Shown here: positions 44,541 to 53,198 of the stretch, piece by piece
How positions within the stretch are numbered: the first letter of the stretch is position 1
Layout of the letters: each line of letters opens with the position of its first letter
Assembly: GCA_902601785.1 (NCBI GenBank)
Contig: CACKOH010000005.1
Location: 5,001-69,000 of the forward strand
Reading direction: 5' to 3'
Length of the DNA stretch: 64,000 nt
DNA from: an uncultured Pelagibacteraceae bacterium
GTDB taxonomy: Bacteria > Pseudomonadota > Alphaproteobacteria > Pelagibacterales > Pelagibacteraceae
Notes under the pieces: generated by a model
What the model saw: only the letters and a program-made list of their open reading frames with translations
Database searches by the model: none
Told to the model about the DNA's origin: nothing
Program-made: the position numbers and the translations under genes

Positions 44541-44753
44541 TTAGTCTACTTTCTTTAAATTAACTGCAGAAGGACCTTTAGGACCATCTTCTAATGTAAA
44601 TTCAAGTTTATCACCCTCATTAAGATATCTCATTCCAGCATCTTTTACTGCAGAGGCATGAACAAAGGCGTCTTTTTCTTTATCGTCTCTTTCAATAAAG
44701 CCATATCCTTTTTTTCCATTATACCATTTAATTTTACCAGTTAGTGTACTCAT
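44541..44753 (-). CDS. cspA: Cold shock domain protein
   Basis: 70 aa, one cold shock OB-fold. RNP1-like 'KGYGFIERDD' (about 15-24) and RNP2-like 'DAFVHASAV' (about 28-36) are present, with 'GDKLEFTLEDGPKGPSAVNL' at the end. The family binds single-stranded RNA and acts as an RNA chaperone; it need not be cold-induced. It lies between tRNA-Phe and tRNA-His on the same strand. Upstream leader to tRNA-Phe is 82 bases and A+T-rich. Confidence 0.95.
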   Translation of the reverse strand: MSTLTGKIKWYNGKKGYGFIERDDKEKDAFVHASAVKDAGMRYLNEGDKLEFTLEDGPKGPSAVNLKKVD

Positions 44754-44835
44754 CTTATTTCTTAGTCCTTTTGTTATTTATTATTGGAAATAGGTTAATT
44801 TTTTTTTGGATTATTTCAAGATCAAAAGTAGTGGG

Positions 44836-44910
44836 TGGTGCCTCGGGAAGGATTCGCACCTCCGACACAAGCCTTTTCAGGGCTCTGCTCTACTCCTGAG
44901 CTACCGAGGC
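44836..44910 (-). tRNA. tRNA-Phe (GAA)
   Basis: 75-base cloverleaf: acceptor GCCTCGG/CCGAGGC with A73 and encoded CCA, D-arm GCTC/GAGC, anticodon arm GAGCC-CTGAAAA-GGCTT with anticodon GAA. The T-arm is GGAGG-TGCGAAT-CCTTC, so base 55 is G in place of the usual T (pseudouridine site). Lies six bases after the infA stop, probably processed from the same transcript. Confidence 0.94.
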
Positions 44911-44916
44911 AGGATT

Positions 44917-45132
44917 TTAACCTCTAAAGATTATTCTGCCTTTTGTAAGATCATAAGGTGTCATTTCTACAGTCACATTATCACCTTGAAGAACTCTAAT
45001 TCTGTTTTTTCTTAACTTACCTGCTGTATGAGCTGTAACCGTATGTCCATTTTCTAACTTAACTCTAAACATAGCATTTGGAAGAAGATCAATTACTTTA
45101 CCCTTAAATTCCAGTAAGTCTTGTTTTGACAA
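44917..45132 (-). CDS. infA: Translation initiation factor IF-1
   Basis: 71 aa, the standard length. OB-fold factor that binds the 30S A site. '[20 protein letters not shown]', '[22 protein letters not shown]' and '[12 protein letters not shown]' match the family closely. It follows hisD by two bases and precedes tRNA-Phe, so a ribosome factor gene, amino acid biosynthesis gene and tRNA share one strand and probably one transcript. Confidence 0.97.
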   Translation of the reverse strand: MSKQDLLEFKGKVIDLLPNAMFRVKLENGHTVTAHTAGKLRKNRIRVLQGDNVTVEMTPYDLTKGRIIFRG

Positions 45133-45134
45133 AT

Positions 45135-46418
45135 TTATTTTCTCCTAATTCTTTTTATTACTGATTGAGCGTGTCCAACTAACCCTTCGTAATTTGCAAG
45201 TGTTATAACTGATGGTCCAAGACTTTCAATACCCTTTTTTGATAGGTTTATGTAAGAAATTCTTTTATAAAATTCATTAACACTAATTCCACTCGAATAT
45301 TTTGCAGATCCATTTGTTGGCAAGACATGATTGGAGCCAACATTATAATCTGTCATAGCCATCACAGCATATTTTCCTAAACATATTGATCCTGCATTTC
45401 TAATTTTAGAAATATAAGATTTATAATTTTTAATATTTAACTCTAAGTGCTCTGGTGCTATTTTGTTTACAATTTCAATTATTTTTTTATCAGAATTTAC
45501 ATACATTAAAATTCCATTGCTAATTAAACTCTTTCTAGCCACAGATGCTCTTGGAATTTGTTTTAATTGATTAATTATTTCTATGTTTACCTTTTGTAAT
45601 AATTTTTTATCTTTTGAAATTAAAATACATTGGGCAAGATTATCGTGCTCTGCTTGACCGATTAGATCACTTGCAACCCACTCAGGATTTGAAAATCTAT
45701 CACAAACAATAGTAACCTCTGAAGGACCAGCTGTCATGCCTTCGATGCCAACATCTCCAAAAACTTCTTTTTTTGCTGCAGCCACATAAGCATTTCCAGG
45801 GCCAACAATTTTATTAACCTTTTTAATTTTTCTTGTTCCATAAGCGGCGGCTGCAACTGCAGACGGACCACCTATAGAATAAATTTCTCTTATTTTACAT
45901 TTTCTAGCTGCGTATAAAACTGCTGGATTTTGCTTTCCTTTAAAACCTGGGTTAATCATTATTAATCTTTTAACACCAGCAACAATTGCTGGAATAGCAT
46001 TCATTAAAACACTTGATGGATAAGATGCTGAAGATCCTGGAACATATATTGCAACAGAGTCTAGTGGTAAATATTTATATTCAAGTTTATTTTTGAATTT
46101 ATCTAAATAAGAAATATTTTTAAATTTTTGAAGTGAATGAAATTTGTAAATTCTGTTATATGCAACATCAATTGCTTTTTTTACATTTTGATTTAAGGAC
46201 TTTATAGAATTATTAATTTGTTTAGAGCTTGGAACAATTGTTTTGTTTTTATTAAATCTTTTCTCATATTTCAATAAAGCTTTATCACCATTTTTTTTTA
46301 CATCTTTAACAATGCTAGTAACGGAAATAGAACTTGATTGAATTTTCTTTTTACGAAGTAAAAGTAACTTATTTAATAAATTATCAAAATTGTTGTTATT
46401 GCTATCAATTATTTTCAT
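45135..46418 (-). CDS. hisD: Histidinol dehydrogenase
   Basis: 427 aa. It carries out the last two oxidations of histidine synthesis with zinc and NAD. '[20 protein letters not shown]', '[11 protein letters not shown]', 'TAGPSEV', the zinc ligands Gln/His in '[10 protein letters not shown]' (about 258-262) and '[17 protein letters not shown]' (about 360) are all there. Overlaps the DUF2948 gene by one base. The order murA-DUF2948-hisD is an alphaproteobacterial constant. Confidence 0.96.
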   Translation of the reverse strand: MKIIDSNNNNFDNLLNKLLLLRKKKIQSSSISVTSIVKDVKKNGDKALLKYEKRFNKNKTIVPSSKQINNSIKSLNQNVKKAIDVAYNRIYKFHSLQKFKNISYLDKFKNKLEYKYLPLDSVAIYVPGSSASYPSSVLMNAIPAIVAGVKRLIMINPGFKGKQNPAVLYAARKCKIREIYSIGGPSAVAAAAYGTRKIKKVNKIVGPGNAYVAAAKKEVFGDVGIEGMTAGPSEVTIVCDRFSNPEWVASDLIGQAEHDNLAQCILISKDKKLLQKVNIEIINQLKQIPRASVARKSLISNGILMYVNSDKKIIEIVNKIAPEHLELNIKNYKSYISKIRNAGSICLGKYAVMAMTDYNVGSNHVLPTNGSAKYSSGISVNEFYKRISYINLSKKGIESLGPSVITLANYEGLVGHAQSVIKRIRRK

Positions 46419-46816
46419 TAATCTTTAATTTCATTTTGATCTTCAAGTCTTACTTCAATTGTCTCAGTAGTCAAAGCAATGTAAGCATTATTATTAAAAA
46501 TTAAGTTTATTTCATAATCGGTATTATTTTTCAAATAATCAATTCCAATTAAATCTAAAACTTGGTCCTGATTTGATTGATCTATATTTTTAGATTTTAC
46601 TTTATCGACAAAATCAAACCTACAAATACTATTGATTTTTTTGTCTTCTTGGTCAGTTTCAACTTTTGTCCTCTCAATAGACAATAAAAATACTTTATTT
46701 GATGGTAGATATTTAATGTCAACGACCTTAACTTTTGCACCAGCGCTGCATGCGGATATCATTTGGAGACCTTCTTGATCATTTGCGATAATTTTTGCTA
46801 AATATTTTCTTCCCAT
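46418..46816 (-). CDS. DUF2948 family protein
   Basis: 132 aa. 'IIANDQEGLQMISACSAGAKVKVVDIKYLPSNKVFLLSIER' and 'ICRFDFVDKV' match the DUF2948 layout. No function is known for the family. Identification leans on position between murA and hisD, where this family sits in other alphaproteobacteria, as well as on the sequence pattern. Soluble, no transmembrane segment. One-base overlaps on both sides. Confidence 0.83.
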   Translation of the reverse strand: MGRKYLAKIIANDQEGLQMISACSAGAKVKVVDIKYLPSNKVFLLSIERTKVETDQEDKKINSICRFDFVDKVKSKNIDQSNQDQVLDLIGIDYLKNNTDYEINLIFNNNAYIALTTETIEVRLEDQNEIKD

Positions 46817-48069
46817 TAATTTACTCGGCGTATTTTTGCACCAACCCTTTTTAATTTTTTTTCTATATTTTCATAACCTCTGTCTAAATGATAAATTCTG
46901 TTGATAACTGATTTTCCTTTAGCAGTAAGTGCAGCTAGCACTAATGAAACTGATGCTCGTAAATCTGTAGCCATCAACTCAGCTGGTGCGAAATTTATGT
47001 TTCCTTGAACTATAGCTTTATTTCCTTTGATTAATATTTGAGCACCCATTCGGTTCAATTCAGCAACATGCATAAATCTGTTCTCAAAAATATCTTCTTT
47101 AATTACAGATTGCTTATTTGCTTTACACAACAATACCATCATTTGAGCTTGTAAATCAGTTGGAAAGCCAGGGTATGGGGCGGTTTTTATATTGATACTT
47201 TTGATTTTTTTATTGCCCACTATATGAACCTCATCTTTTTTAATATTAATTTTTGCGCCTATTTTTTTTAAAATATTAATTTCTGTTTGTATAATCTTAG
47301 GAATAATATTTTTTATTTTAAGGTTTCCTTCTGTTACTGCTGCAGCAATTAAATATGTGCCAGCCTCTATTCTGTCAAACATGACTGGATAGGTAATGTC
47401 TTCAACTTCGGACACACCCTCAATTTTTACTGAACGCTTACCAGTCCATTTGATATTGCATCCCATACTTTTTAAAAAATTAATTAAATCTTTAATTTCA
47501 GCCTCAATTGCTATGTTACTTAAATAAGTAGACCCTTTTGCAAAGCTCGCAGCAATTATTAAATTTTCAGTAGCACCAACAGATATCTTTGAAAATCTTA
47601 TTTTATTTCCTATCAATCCTTTTGGAGCAGTTGCATGAACGTAACCTTGGATAATTTTATATTTAACTCCTAGTTTTGATAAAGCATCTAAATGTATGTC
47701 TACAGGTCTTGTTCCGATTGCGCAGCCACCAGGAAGAGATACTTTTGCATTACCAAATTTTGCTAATAAAGGACCAAGAACTAAAATTCCTGCTCTCATA
47801 GTTTTTACTAAATTGTAAGATGCGAATGTTTTTTTTTGATATGAGTTATTGATAATTATTTTATCTTTTGCTTTTTTAATATTGGAGCCTAATGAGTCTA
47901 ATAAATTCATCATTGTCTCAATATCTTTTACTTTTGGTAAATTTCTTAAAGTTATTTGATTTTTTGAGAGCAAAGTTGCTGCCAAAATTGGTAGTGATGC
48001 ATTTTTTGAACCTGAAATATTTATTTGTCCCTTGAGCTTCTTTGCTCCAAAGACTTCTAGTTTTTGCAT
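46816..48069 (-). CDS. murA: UDP-N-acetylglucosamine 1-carboxyvinyltransferase
   Basis: 417 aa. First committed step of peptidoglycan synthesis. 'INISGSKNASLPILAATLLS' (Lys/Asn substrate site), the catalytic loop Cys in 'LPGGCAIGTRPVDIHL' (about 117), 'GATENLIIAAS', 'PGFPTDLQAQMM' and 'DLRASVSLVLAAL' are intact. The active-site Cys means the enzyme is of the fosfomycin-targeted type. Stop lies one base from the DUF2948 start. Preceded by dcd. Confidence 0.97.
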   Translation of the reverse strand: MQKLEVFGAKKLKGQINISGSKNASLPILAATLLSKNQITLRNLPKVKDIETMMNLLDSLGSNIKKAKDKIIINNSYQKKTFASYNLVKTMRAGILVLGPLLAKFGNAKVSLPGGCAIGTRPVDIHLDALSKLGVKYKIIQGYVHATAPKGLIGNKIRFSKISVGATENLIIAASFAKGSTYLSNIAIEAEIKDLINFLKSMGCNIKWTGKRSVKIEGVSEVEDITYPVMFDRIEAGTYLIAAAVTEGNLKIKNIIPKIIQTEINILKKIGAKINIKKDEVHIVGNKKIKSINIKTAPYPGFPTDLQAQMMVLLCKANKQSVIKEDIFENRFMHVAELNRMGAQILIKGNKAIVQGNINFAPAELMATDLRASVSLVLAALTAKGKSVINRIYHLDRGYENIEKKLKRVGAKIRRVN

Positions 48070-48071
48070 AT

Positions 48072-48626
48072 TTAAACTTTTGGTAATGTTACTCCAGTTT
48101 GTCCCATGTACTTTCCATCTCGATCTGCATAAGAGACTTCTGGTTTTTCATTTCCTTTTAAGAAAATAAATTGTGCCACACCTTCATTTGCGTAAATTTT
48201 TGCAGGTAATGGTGTTGTGTTTGAAAATTCAAGAGTAACATATCCTTCCCAGCCAGGCTCTAATGGAGTTACATTTACAATAATTCCACATCTTGCATAT
48301 GTTGATTTACCTAAACAAATTACCAAGACATCATTCGGAATTTTAAACTTTTCCATAGTTCTAGCTAGAACGAATGAATTTGGTGGAATGATACATTCAG
48401 AAACGTTCTTTGTCACAAAATTTGTAGATTTAAAATTTTTAGGATCAACAATCTCAGAATTAACATTAGTAAAAATTTTAAATTCATCTGATACTCTTGC
48501 ATCATAACCAAAAGAAGAAAGTCCGTATGAGATACTCTTACCTCTTATCTGCTTCTCTTCAAATGGTGAAATCATATCTTGTTCTTTGGACATTTTTCTA
48601 ATCCATTTATCTGAGAGAACTGACAT
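48072..48626 (-). CDS. dcd: dCTP deaminase
   Basis: 184 aa. It makes dUTP from dCTP for thymidylate synthesis. '[20 protein letters not shown]', '[14 protein letters not shown]', '[34 protein letters not shown]' (substrate site and catalytic Glu) and '[12 protein letters not shown]' match the family closely. Its ATG overlaps the TAA of the upstream 33-aa gene as TAATG. Confidence 0.96.
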   Translation of the reverse strand: MSVLSDKWIRKMSKEQDMISPFEEKQIRGKSISYGLSSFGYDARVSDEFKIFTNVNSEIVDPKNFKSTNFVTKNVSECIIPPNSFVLARTMEKFKIPNDVLVICLGKSTYARCGIIVNVTPLEPGWEGYVTLEFSNTTPLPAKIYANEGVAQFIFLKGNEKPEVSYADRDGKYMGQTGVTLPKV

Positions 48627-48727
48627 TACTTATTTTTTTTCTTATTTTTTTTTTGAAAAATCTTTCTTTTTTTTAAGTTCTTTCTTAAAGCTAGACTTAA
48701 ACGTTCATTTTTATCTTTAGAACTCAT
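48626..48727 (-). CDS. 33-aa Lys/Arg-rich small protein
   Basis: ATG at 48727, TAA at 48628-48626. The peptide starts [20 protein letters not shown] and ends in a Lys/Asn-rich tail. The LxxALRxNLKKRK pattern resembles a very small basic protein found near murA in other alphaproteobacteria. It overlaps the upstream 66-aa gene by four bases (ATGA) and dcd by one base (TAATG), exactly the coupling seen for real genes in this window. Likely nucleic-acid binding from charge; function unknown. Confidence 0.65.
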   Translation of the reverse strand: MSSKDKNERLSLALRKNLKKRKIFQKKNKKKNK

Positions 48728-48924
48728 TCTTTATTTGGATTTGTCAGGAAGTCTAAAGATATTGGTTTATTTGGATCTAAAGGTTTTATTTTAGTTTCCT
48801 CTTGTTTTGGGCCTTCTTTGGCTAAACGTTTAGCTTTTTTTTCAGCAAGCTTTTTTTCTCTTTTAGCTTGCTTTTCCATAAGCTTATTTCCTTTGGTTGA
48901 TTTATAATCGTAGTGAATTCCCAT
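48724..48924 (-). CDS. Small basic hypothetical protein
   Basis: 66 aa, 'MGIHYDYKSTKGNKLMEKQA' followed by a Lys/Ala/Glu helix ('KKLAEKKAKRLAKEG') and an ordered-looking end '[20 protein letters not shown]'. No signal peptide or membrane segment. I do not recognise a named family. It heads the tight series 66-aa gene, 33-aa gene, dcd, murA, so it is probably expressed with them. The helix would be strongly charged. Confidence 0.7.
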   Translation of the reverse strand: MGIHYDYKSTKGNKLMEKQAKREKKLAEKKAKRLAKEGPKQEETKIKPLDPNKPISLDFLTNPNKE

Positions 48925-49023
48925 AACATTTCCTAAAGTAGATATAAATCATATTGGCTAAAAAATTAAGGCAATAATTTGAAAAAAATGCATTATTATC
49001 CACAAAAAATAAATTGTTTCTTT

Positions 49024-49097
49024 GCTCCTGTAGTTAAATGGCATAACAAGTCATTGGTAATGACTAGTTCCCTGGTCAGTACAGGGTGGGAGCACCA
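49024..49097 (+). tRNA. tRNA-Thr (GGT) with unusual T-loop
   Basis: 74 bases fold fully: acceptor GCTCCTG/TGGGAGC, D-arm GTTA-AATGGCA-TAAC, anticodon arm AGTCA-TTGGTAA-TGACT (anticodon GGT), variable AGTT, T-arm CCCTG-GTCAGTA-CAGGG, A73 and encoded CCA. The T-loop lacks T54 and A58, which are almost universal. A solitary gene that ends one base before the convergent membrane protein gene. It may be a functional divergent tRNA or a decayed copy. Confidence 0.82.
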
Positions 49098-49820
49098 CTA
49101 GTTTTTGTAAAATATTTTCCTTAAAAAAATAGTGATTAGTATTAAACTAAAAAAAGCAAAAAGCGGGACATATATTTCTGGTGAAAAAATAATTTCTGTA
49201 ATGCCAGGAACTTCAGAGTTTTGATCAATTAATTTTTCAAAACCACTTCCAATAGAAACTGCTAGAAAAATTTGTGGAATAATACCTATAAGTGTAGCAA
49301 AGAAGAAGTTACGTATCCTAACATTAAAAAGGGTTGGCAATAAACAACTGATTTGCCATGGTATTCCACCTATAAAACGATAAATAAGTAAATAAATAAA
49401 CTCAGACTTTTTAAATTTAGTTTCTAAGTTTTGATATTTTTTTAAAAACTTTTTTTTAATAAATTCTTTTAAAAAAAAATTTCCAAATATGTATAAGAAA
49501 GTTGCACCAATACTTAAGCCAAGTATAACAACAATAGTACCTATCCATTTTCCAAAAATAAAACCACCCATTAAAGCTACTGGGGAGCCAAATCCTAAAA
49601 ACGGGAATACCCATAAAATTGTTAAAAGTAAAAAAATAAAAAAAATTAGAATTAGGTTGGAATTTTTTAACTCTAAAAAATATGATCGATTATTTTTGAT
49701 AAAGTCATATGAGGTAAGTTCTTGTAGGCTAAATTTAGAAAAGAAAAAATATAAAAATAAACAAATAAGTATCAAATAAACCAAACCAATAAATAATTTC
49801 AATTTGTTTGATTTTTTCAT
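49098..49820 (-). CDS. TVP38/TMEM64 family (VTT domain) membrane protein
   Basis: 240 aa from the ATG at 49820 (MKKSNKLKLF); an ATG three codons further up (49829) is equally open, and neither has a clear ribosome-binding site. About six hydrophobic segments. The VTT core is visible: 'VFPFLGFGSPVALMGGFIFG' (about 75-94), 'GLSIGATFLYIFGNF' and 'YRFIGGIPWQISCLLPTLFNV' (about 160). The family is linked to lipid or small-molecule handling at the membrane, without a settled function in bacteria. Convergent with the tRNA-Thr gene. Confidence 0.88.
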   Translation of the reverse strand: MKKSNKLKLFIGLVYLILICLFLYFFFSKFSLQELTSYDFIKNNRSYFLELKNSNLILIFFIFLLLTILWVFPFLGFGSPVALMGGFIFGKWIGTIVVILGLSIGATFLYIFGNFFLKEFIKKKFLKKYQNLETKFKKSEFIYLLIYRFIGGIPWQISCLLPTLFNVRIRNFFFATLIGIIPQIFLAVSIGSGFEKLIDQNSEVPGITEIIFSPEIYVPLFAFFSLILITIFLRKIFYKN

Positions 49821-49912
49821 TAATAACAATGCTATTTATAAAATGTTCTATTTGCTATTTATATATTTAATTACTATAAAGGGCGAAATTTAATAAAAAT
49901 TAATCACTTATT

Positions 49913-50053
49913 ATGAAAAGAACTTACCAGCCCTCAAATGTAAAAAGAGCCAGAAAACATGGTTTTAGATCAAAAATGAAAACAAAAGGTGGTAAAAAAC
50001 TCTTAGCCAGACGAAGAGCTAGAGGAAGAAAGTCACTAACAGTTTCTGTTTAG
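49913..50053 (+). CDS. rpmH: 50S ribosomal protein L34
   Basis: 46 aa: '[20 protein letters not shown]' then '[21 protein letters not shown]', the universal L34 pattern. It is the first gene of the conserved rpmH-rnpA-yidD-yidC cluster, four bases before rnpA. The 83-base gap to the divergent membrane protein gene presumably carries the promoter (ATATATTTAATTACTATAAAG). Too short for many gene callers but certain. Confidence 0.98.
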   Translation: MKRTYQPSNVKRARKHGFRSKMKTKGGKKLLARRRARGRKSLTVSV

Positions 50054-50057
50054 ATAA

Positions 50058-50399
50058 ATGAAAAGCAAAATTGTTGCTCTTTCAAAAAATGAAGAATTTA
50101 AAAATCTTTTAAGTCAAAGAAAAGTATCCAACAAATATGTAACAATTTTTTTTGGAAAGCTAGTAAACAAGGATAATACAAAACTGAATATAAGCTTTGT
50201 AACAAAGAAAAAAATTGGAAATGCAGTTAAAAGAAATAAAATTAAAAGAAGATTAAGAAATATAATGAATGATGCAGTCAAGAAAATATCAGTAAACCTT
50301 AACTATTCATTTCTTGTTATAGCTAAGTCTTCTATGCTAAATAATGAATACAAAAATATAAAAGAAACTCTATTTCAAAACTTAGAAAAAATTAAATAA
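50058..50399 (+). CDS. rnpA: Ribonuclease P protein component
   Basis: 113 aa. Small basic protein that assists the RNase P RNA in tRNA 5' maturation. The family signature is 'KKKIGNAVKRNKIKRRLRNIM' (about 54-74, RNR motif as RNK). N-terminal 'LSKNEEFKNLLSQRKVSN' and length are normal. Start follows rpmH by four bases and the stop overlaps the yidD start by one base. Confidence 0.95.
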   Translation: MKSKIVALSKNEEFKNLLSQRKVSNKYVTIFFGKLVNKDNTKLNISFVTKKKIGNAVKRNKIKRRLRNIMNDAVKKISVNLNYSFLVIAKSSMLNNEYKNIKETLFQNLEKIK

Positions 50400-50650
50400 T
50401 GAATATATTTACTAAAGTATTAATTAAAGTTATTAAAGGCTACAAATATTTAATTAGTCCTTTATTTGGGCATTCTTGTCGATATTTACCCACATGTTCT
50501 GAATACAGTATTGATGCTTTAAAAGAATTTGGTTTTGTTAAAGGACTTTTCATGAGTATTAAAAGAATTCTGTCATGTCATCCTATTAAATTTTTAGGTG
50601 GTGGTGAAGGATTTGATCCAGTTAAAAAAGAAATAAAGATTAAAAAATAA
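50399..50650 (+). CDS. yidD: Membrane protein insertion efficiency factor YidD
   Basis: 83 aa. 'IKGYKYLISPLFGHSCRYLPTCSEYSIDALKEFG' with three conserved Cys, and 'RILSCHPIKFLGGGEGFDPV', match the YidD (haemolysin-like) family throughout. It assists insertion of membrane proteins with YidC and sits between rnpA and yidC as usual. A hydrophobic-amphipathic N-terminus would hold it on the inner membrane. One-base overlaps on both sides. Confidence 0.95.
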   Translation: MNIFTKVLIKVIKGYKYLISPLFGHSCRYLPTCSEYSIDALKEFGFVKGLFMSIKRILSCHPIKFLGGGEGFDPVKKEIKIKK

Positions 50651-52326
50651 TGGAAACAAGAAACATAATAGCAGCTATATCTTTATCAGCAGCGGTAATT
50701 ATTCTTTACACTTTATTTTTTTCACCTCCCCCAGTAAGTCAAGAAAATTTATCTGAAAAAAGTATAACTGAGCAAAATTCTGATGCACCAAGTCTGGATC
50801 AAAAAGAAAATATTACAGAAATTTCGAGGGAGCAGGCGTTAGGTGAAAGTGAAAGAATTCAGTTTGAGAACCAAAGTATAATTGGATCAATATCTTTGAA
50901 GGGAGCTACAATAGATGATCTAACTTTTAAAGAATATAATGTGGTTTTAAATAGTAATGAAAAAGTAAACTTATTAGCACCAAGAAATTCTAAAGAAGGA
51001 TACCTTATAGAGAGTGGATTTATAACAACTGATAAAAATGTCGAAATACCTAATTCAAATTCTATTTGGTCAGTATCAGGTAATAATAAACTTACTACAC
51101 AATCTCCAATAAAATTAACGTGGGCTAATGATCAGGGAATAACCTTTGAAAAAGAAATATCTATTGATGATAAGTTCTTATTTACAGTCAAACAACGTGT
51201 AATTAATTCTACAAATAATAAATATGATTTTTATTCATACGGCCAAATTATTAGAAATGAAGCTCCTGAGATATCAAATTTTTATATACTTCATGAGGGT
51301 TTAGTTGCAACACTTGATGATGAGCTTATTGAGGAAGATTATGATGATATTGAAGAAAAAAAATTCACAAGAATTGCTCAAAAAGGATGGCTTGGTATTG
51401 GAGATAAGTACTGGATCACTTCATTAATTCCACCAAAAGGAAAGGAATTTAAAACTACATTTGATTATAAAAATAAATTTAGAGTAAACTTTGTTGGCAC
51501 TGAGCCACTTGAATTAAATAGCAATTCTTCAATAGAAGATAAAATGCAGATAATAGTAGCTGCTAAAAGAGTAGATGTTATTGATGGATATGCGGAGTCA
51601 CTAAAAATAGATAAATTTGATCTAACAATAGATTGGGGATTTTTATATTTTATCACCAAACCATTATTTTTTGGAATAGATTACTTCTTTAAATTGCTTG
51701 GTAATTATGGTTTAGCAATCATAGCAATTACTATTTGTATAAGATTGGCATTTTTCCCTTTAGCAAATTTCTCATTCAGAAGTATGGCTAAAATGAAGGC
51801 TTTAACTCCGGAAATGACAAGACTTAAAGAACTTCATAAAGACGACAAGATGAAATTACAACAAGCAATGATGGCACTATATAAGAAGGAAAAAGTTAAT
51901 CCTATGTCAGGATGTTTACCAATTCTAGTTCAAATCCCAGTTTTTTTTGCTTTATATAAAGTATTATTTGTGACTATCGAAATGAGACACATGCCATTTT
52001 ATGGTTGGATACAAGACTTATCAGAAAGAGACCCAACATCATTATTTAATCTATTTGGTTTATTGCCTTATGACGTACCTTCTTTTTTAGTTATAGGAGC
52101 GTGGCCAATAGCAATGGGTATAAGCATGTTTATACAGATGAAACTTAATCCAGCACCAACAGATCCAATGCAGGCAAAAATATTCATGTTCTTTCCACTT
52201 TTCTTAACGATAATATTAGCTCCATTCCCTGCAGGATTAGTAATTTACTGGACAGTTAACAATATTTTAACTATGGCACAACAAGTCTTCATCATGAAGC
52301 GTACAACAGTAAAAACTGTAACCTAA
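50650..52326 (+). CDS. yidC: Membrane protein insertase YidC
   Basis: 558 aa. N-terminal helix (about 5-23), Ser/Glu linker, large periplasmic beta domain (about 70-340), then the conserved five-helix insertase core from about 345: 'GNYGLAIIAITICIRLAFFPL' with the hydrophilic-groove Arg, 'MALYKKEKVNPMSGCLPILVQIPVFFALYKVL' and 'PAGLVIYWTVNNILTMAQQ'. It inserts inner-membrane proteins alone or with SecYEG. Twenty-three bases separate it from argB; engB, often found here in alphaproteobacteria, is absent. Confidence 0.96.
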   Translation: METRNIIAAISLSAAVIILYTLFFSPPPVSQENLSEKSITEQNSDAPSLDQKENITEISREQALGESERIQFENQSIIGSISLKGATIDDLTFKEYNVVLNSNEKVNLLAPRNSKEGYLIESGFITTDKNVEIPNSNSIWSVSGNNKLTTQSPIKLTWANDQGITFEKEISIDDKFLFTVKQRVINSTNNKYDFYSYGQIIRNEAPEISNFYILHEGLVATLDDELIEEDYDDIEEKKFTRIAQKGWLGIGDKYWITSLIPPKGKEFKTTFDYKNKFRVNFVGTEPLELNSNSSIEDKMQIIVAAKRVDVIDGYAESLKIDKFDLTIDWGFLYFITKPLFFGIDYFFKLLGNYGLAIIAITICIRLAFFPLANFSFRSMAKMKALTPEMTRLKELHKDDKMKLQQAMMALYKKEKVNPMSGCLPILVQIPVFFALYKVLFVTIEMRHMPFYGWIQDLSERDPTSLFNLFGLLPYDVPSFLVIGAWPIAMGISMFIQMKLNPAPTDPMQAKIFMFFPLFLTIILAPFPAGLVIYWTVNNILTMAQQVFIMKRTTVKTVT

Positions 52327-52349
52327 TAATTTTAAATAATTAACGACAA

Positions 52350-53198
52350 ATGGATCTAAAAAATATACTGCCTAAAGACGGGCCACCTTTAAGTGAAGTA
52401 AATAAGTATATTGAAAAATATAAAAATGATTTAATTGTAATTAAATATGGAGGAAATGTTTTAATTGATAGAAGCGTATTTAATAATTTTATAACAGATC
52501 TATTTATTTTAAACAAATTGGGTCTTTCTACAGTAGTTGTTCATGGTGGTGGGCCAAGAATTAAAAGAGAATTAGAGAAGTCTAATATTGAATCAACATT
52601 TATTAGAGGTTTAAGAGTTACCGATAAAAGTATAATAAATATTGTAGAGAATGTTTTAATCGATTTTAATGATGATATTCTTCAAAATTTAAAAAAAAAA
52701 GGTTCTGAAGGTATTTCGATACACACAAAAAATAATAATATAATAGAGGTTATGCCTGAAGCAAAAGAACTAGGCTTTGTAGGTATACCAACCAAAATTA
52801 ATAACAATACAATATTAAATATTTTAAAACTAAATAAAATTCCAATTGTATCGCCATTAGGCTTAGACAAAAATAATCAGACCTATAATGTTAATGGTGA
52901 TACCGCTGCTATGGCAATAGCTAAATCTTTAAAAGCTAGAAGGTTATTACTAATGACAAATGTTGATGGTGTACTTGATAAACAAAAAAAACTTATAGAG
53001 GAAATATCTTCCTCAGAAATTTTAAAAATGATTAGAAACGAGACTATAACTGAAGGAATGATACCTAAAATTAATGCTTGTTTAGATGCTGTAAATAACG
53101 GAGTAACTGCAGTTGGTATTATTAATGGCACAAAAAAACATTCATGTTTATGGGAAATATTCTCTGATAAAGGTGCAGGTACGTTAATTAGAAGATGA
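52350..53198 (+). CDS. argB: Acetylglutamate kinase
   Basis: 282 aa. Second step of arginine synthesis. 'IVIKYGGNVLIDRS' (about 31-44), 'VVVHGGGPRIKRELEK' (about 62), 'YNVNGDTAAMAIAKSLKARRLLLMTNVDGVLD' (about 176-208) and 'GMIPKINACLDAVNNGV' are the substrate and regulatory sites. Length and N-terminal helix suggest the hexameric arginine-inhibited class. Overlaps the following hydrolase gene by four bases. Confidence 0.96.
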   Translation: MDLKNILPKDGPPLSEVNKYIEKYKNDLIVIKYGGNVLIDRSVFNNFITDLFILNKLGLSTVVVHGGGPRIKRELEKSNIESTFIRGLRVTDKSIINIVENVLIDFNDDILQNLKKKGSEGISIHTKNNNIIEVMPEAKELGFVGIPTKINNNTILNILKLNKIPIVSPLGLDKNNQTYNVNGDTAAMAIAKSLKARRLLLMTNVDGVLDKQKKLIEEISSSEILKMIRNETITEGMIPKINACLDAVNNGVTAVGIINGTKKHSCLWEIFSDKGAGTLIRR

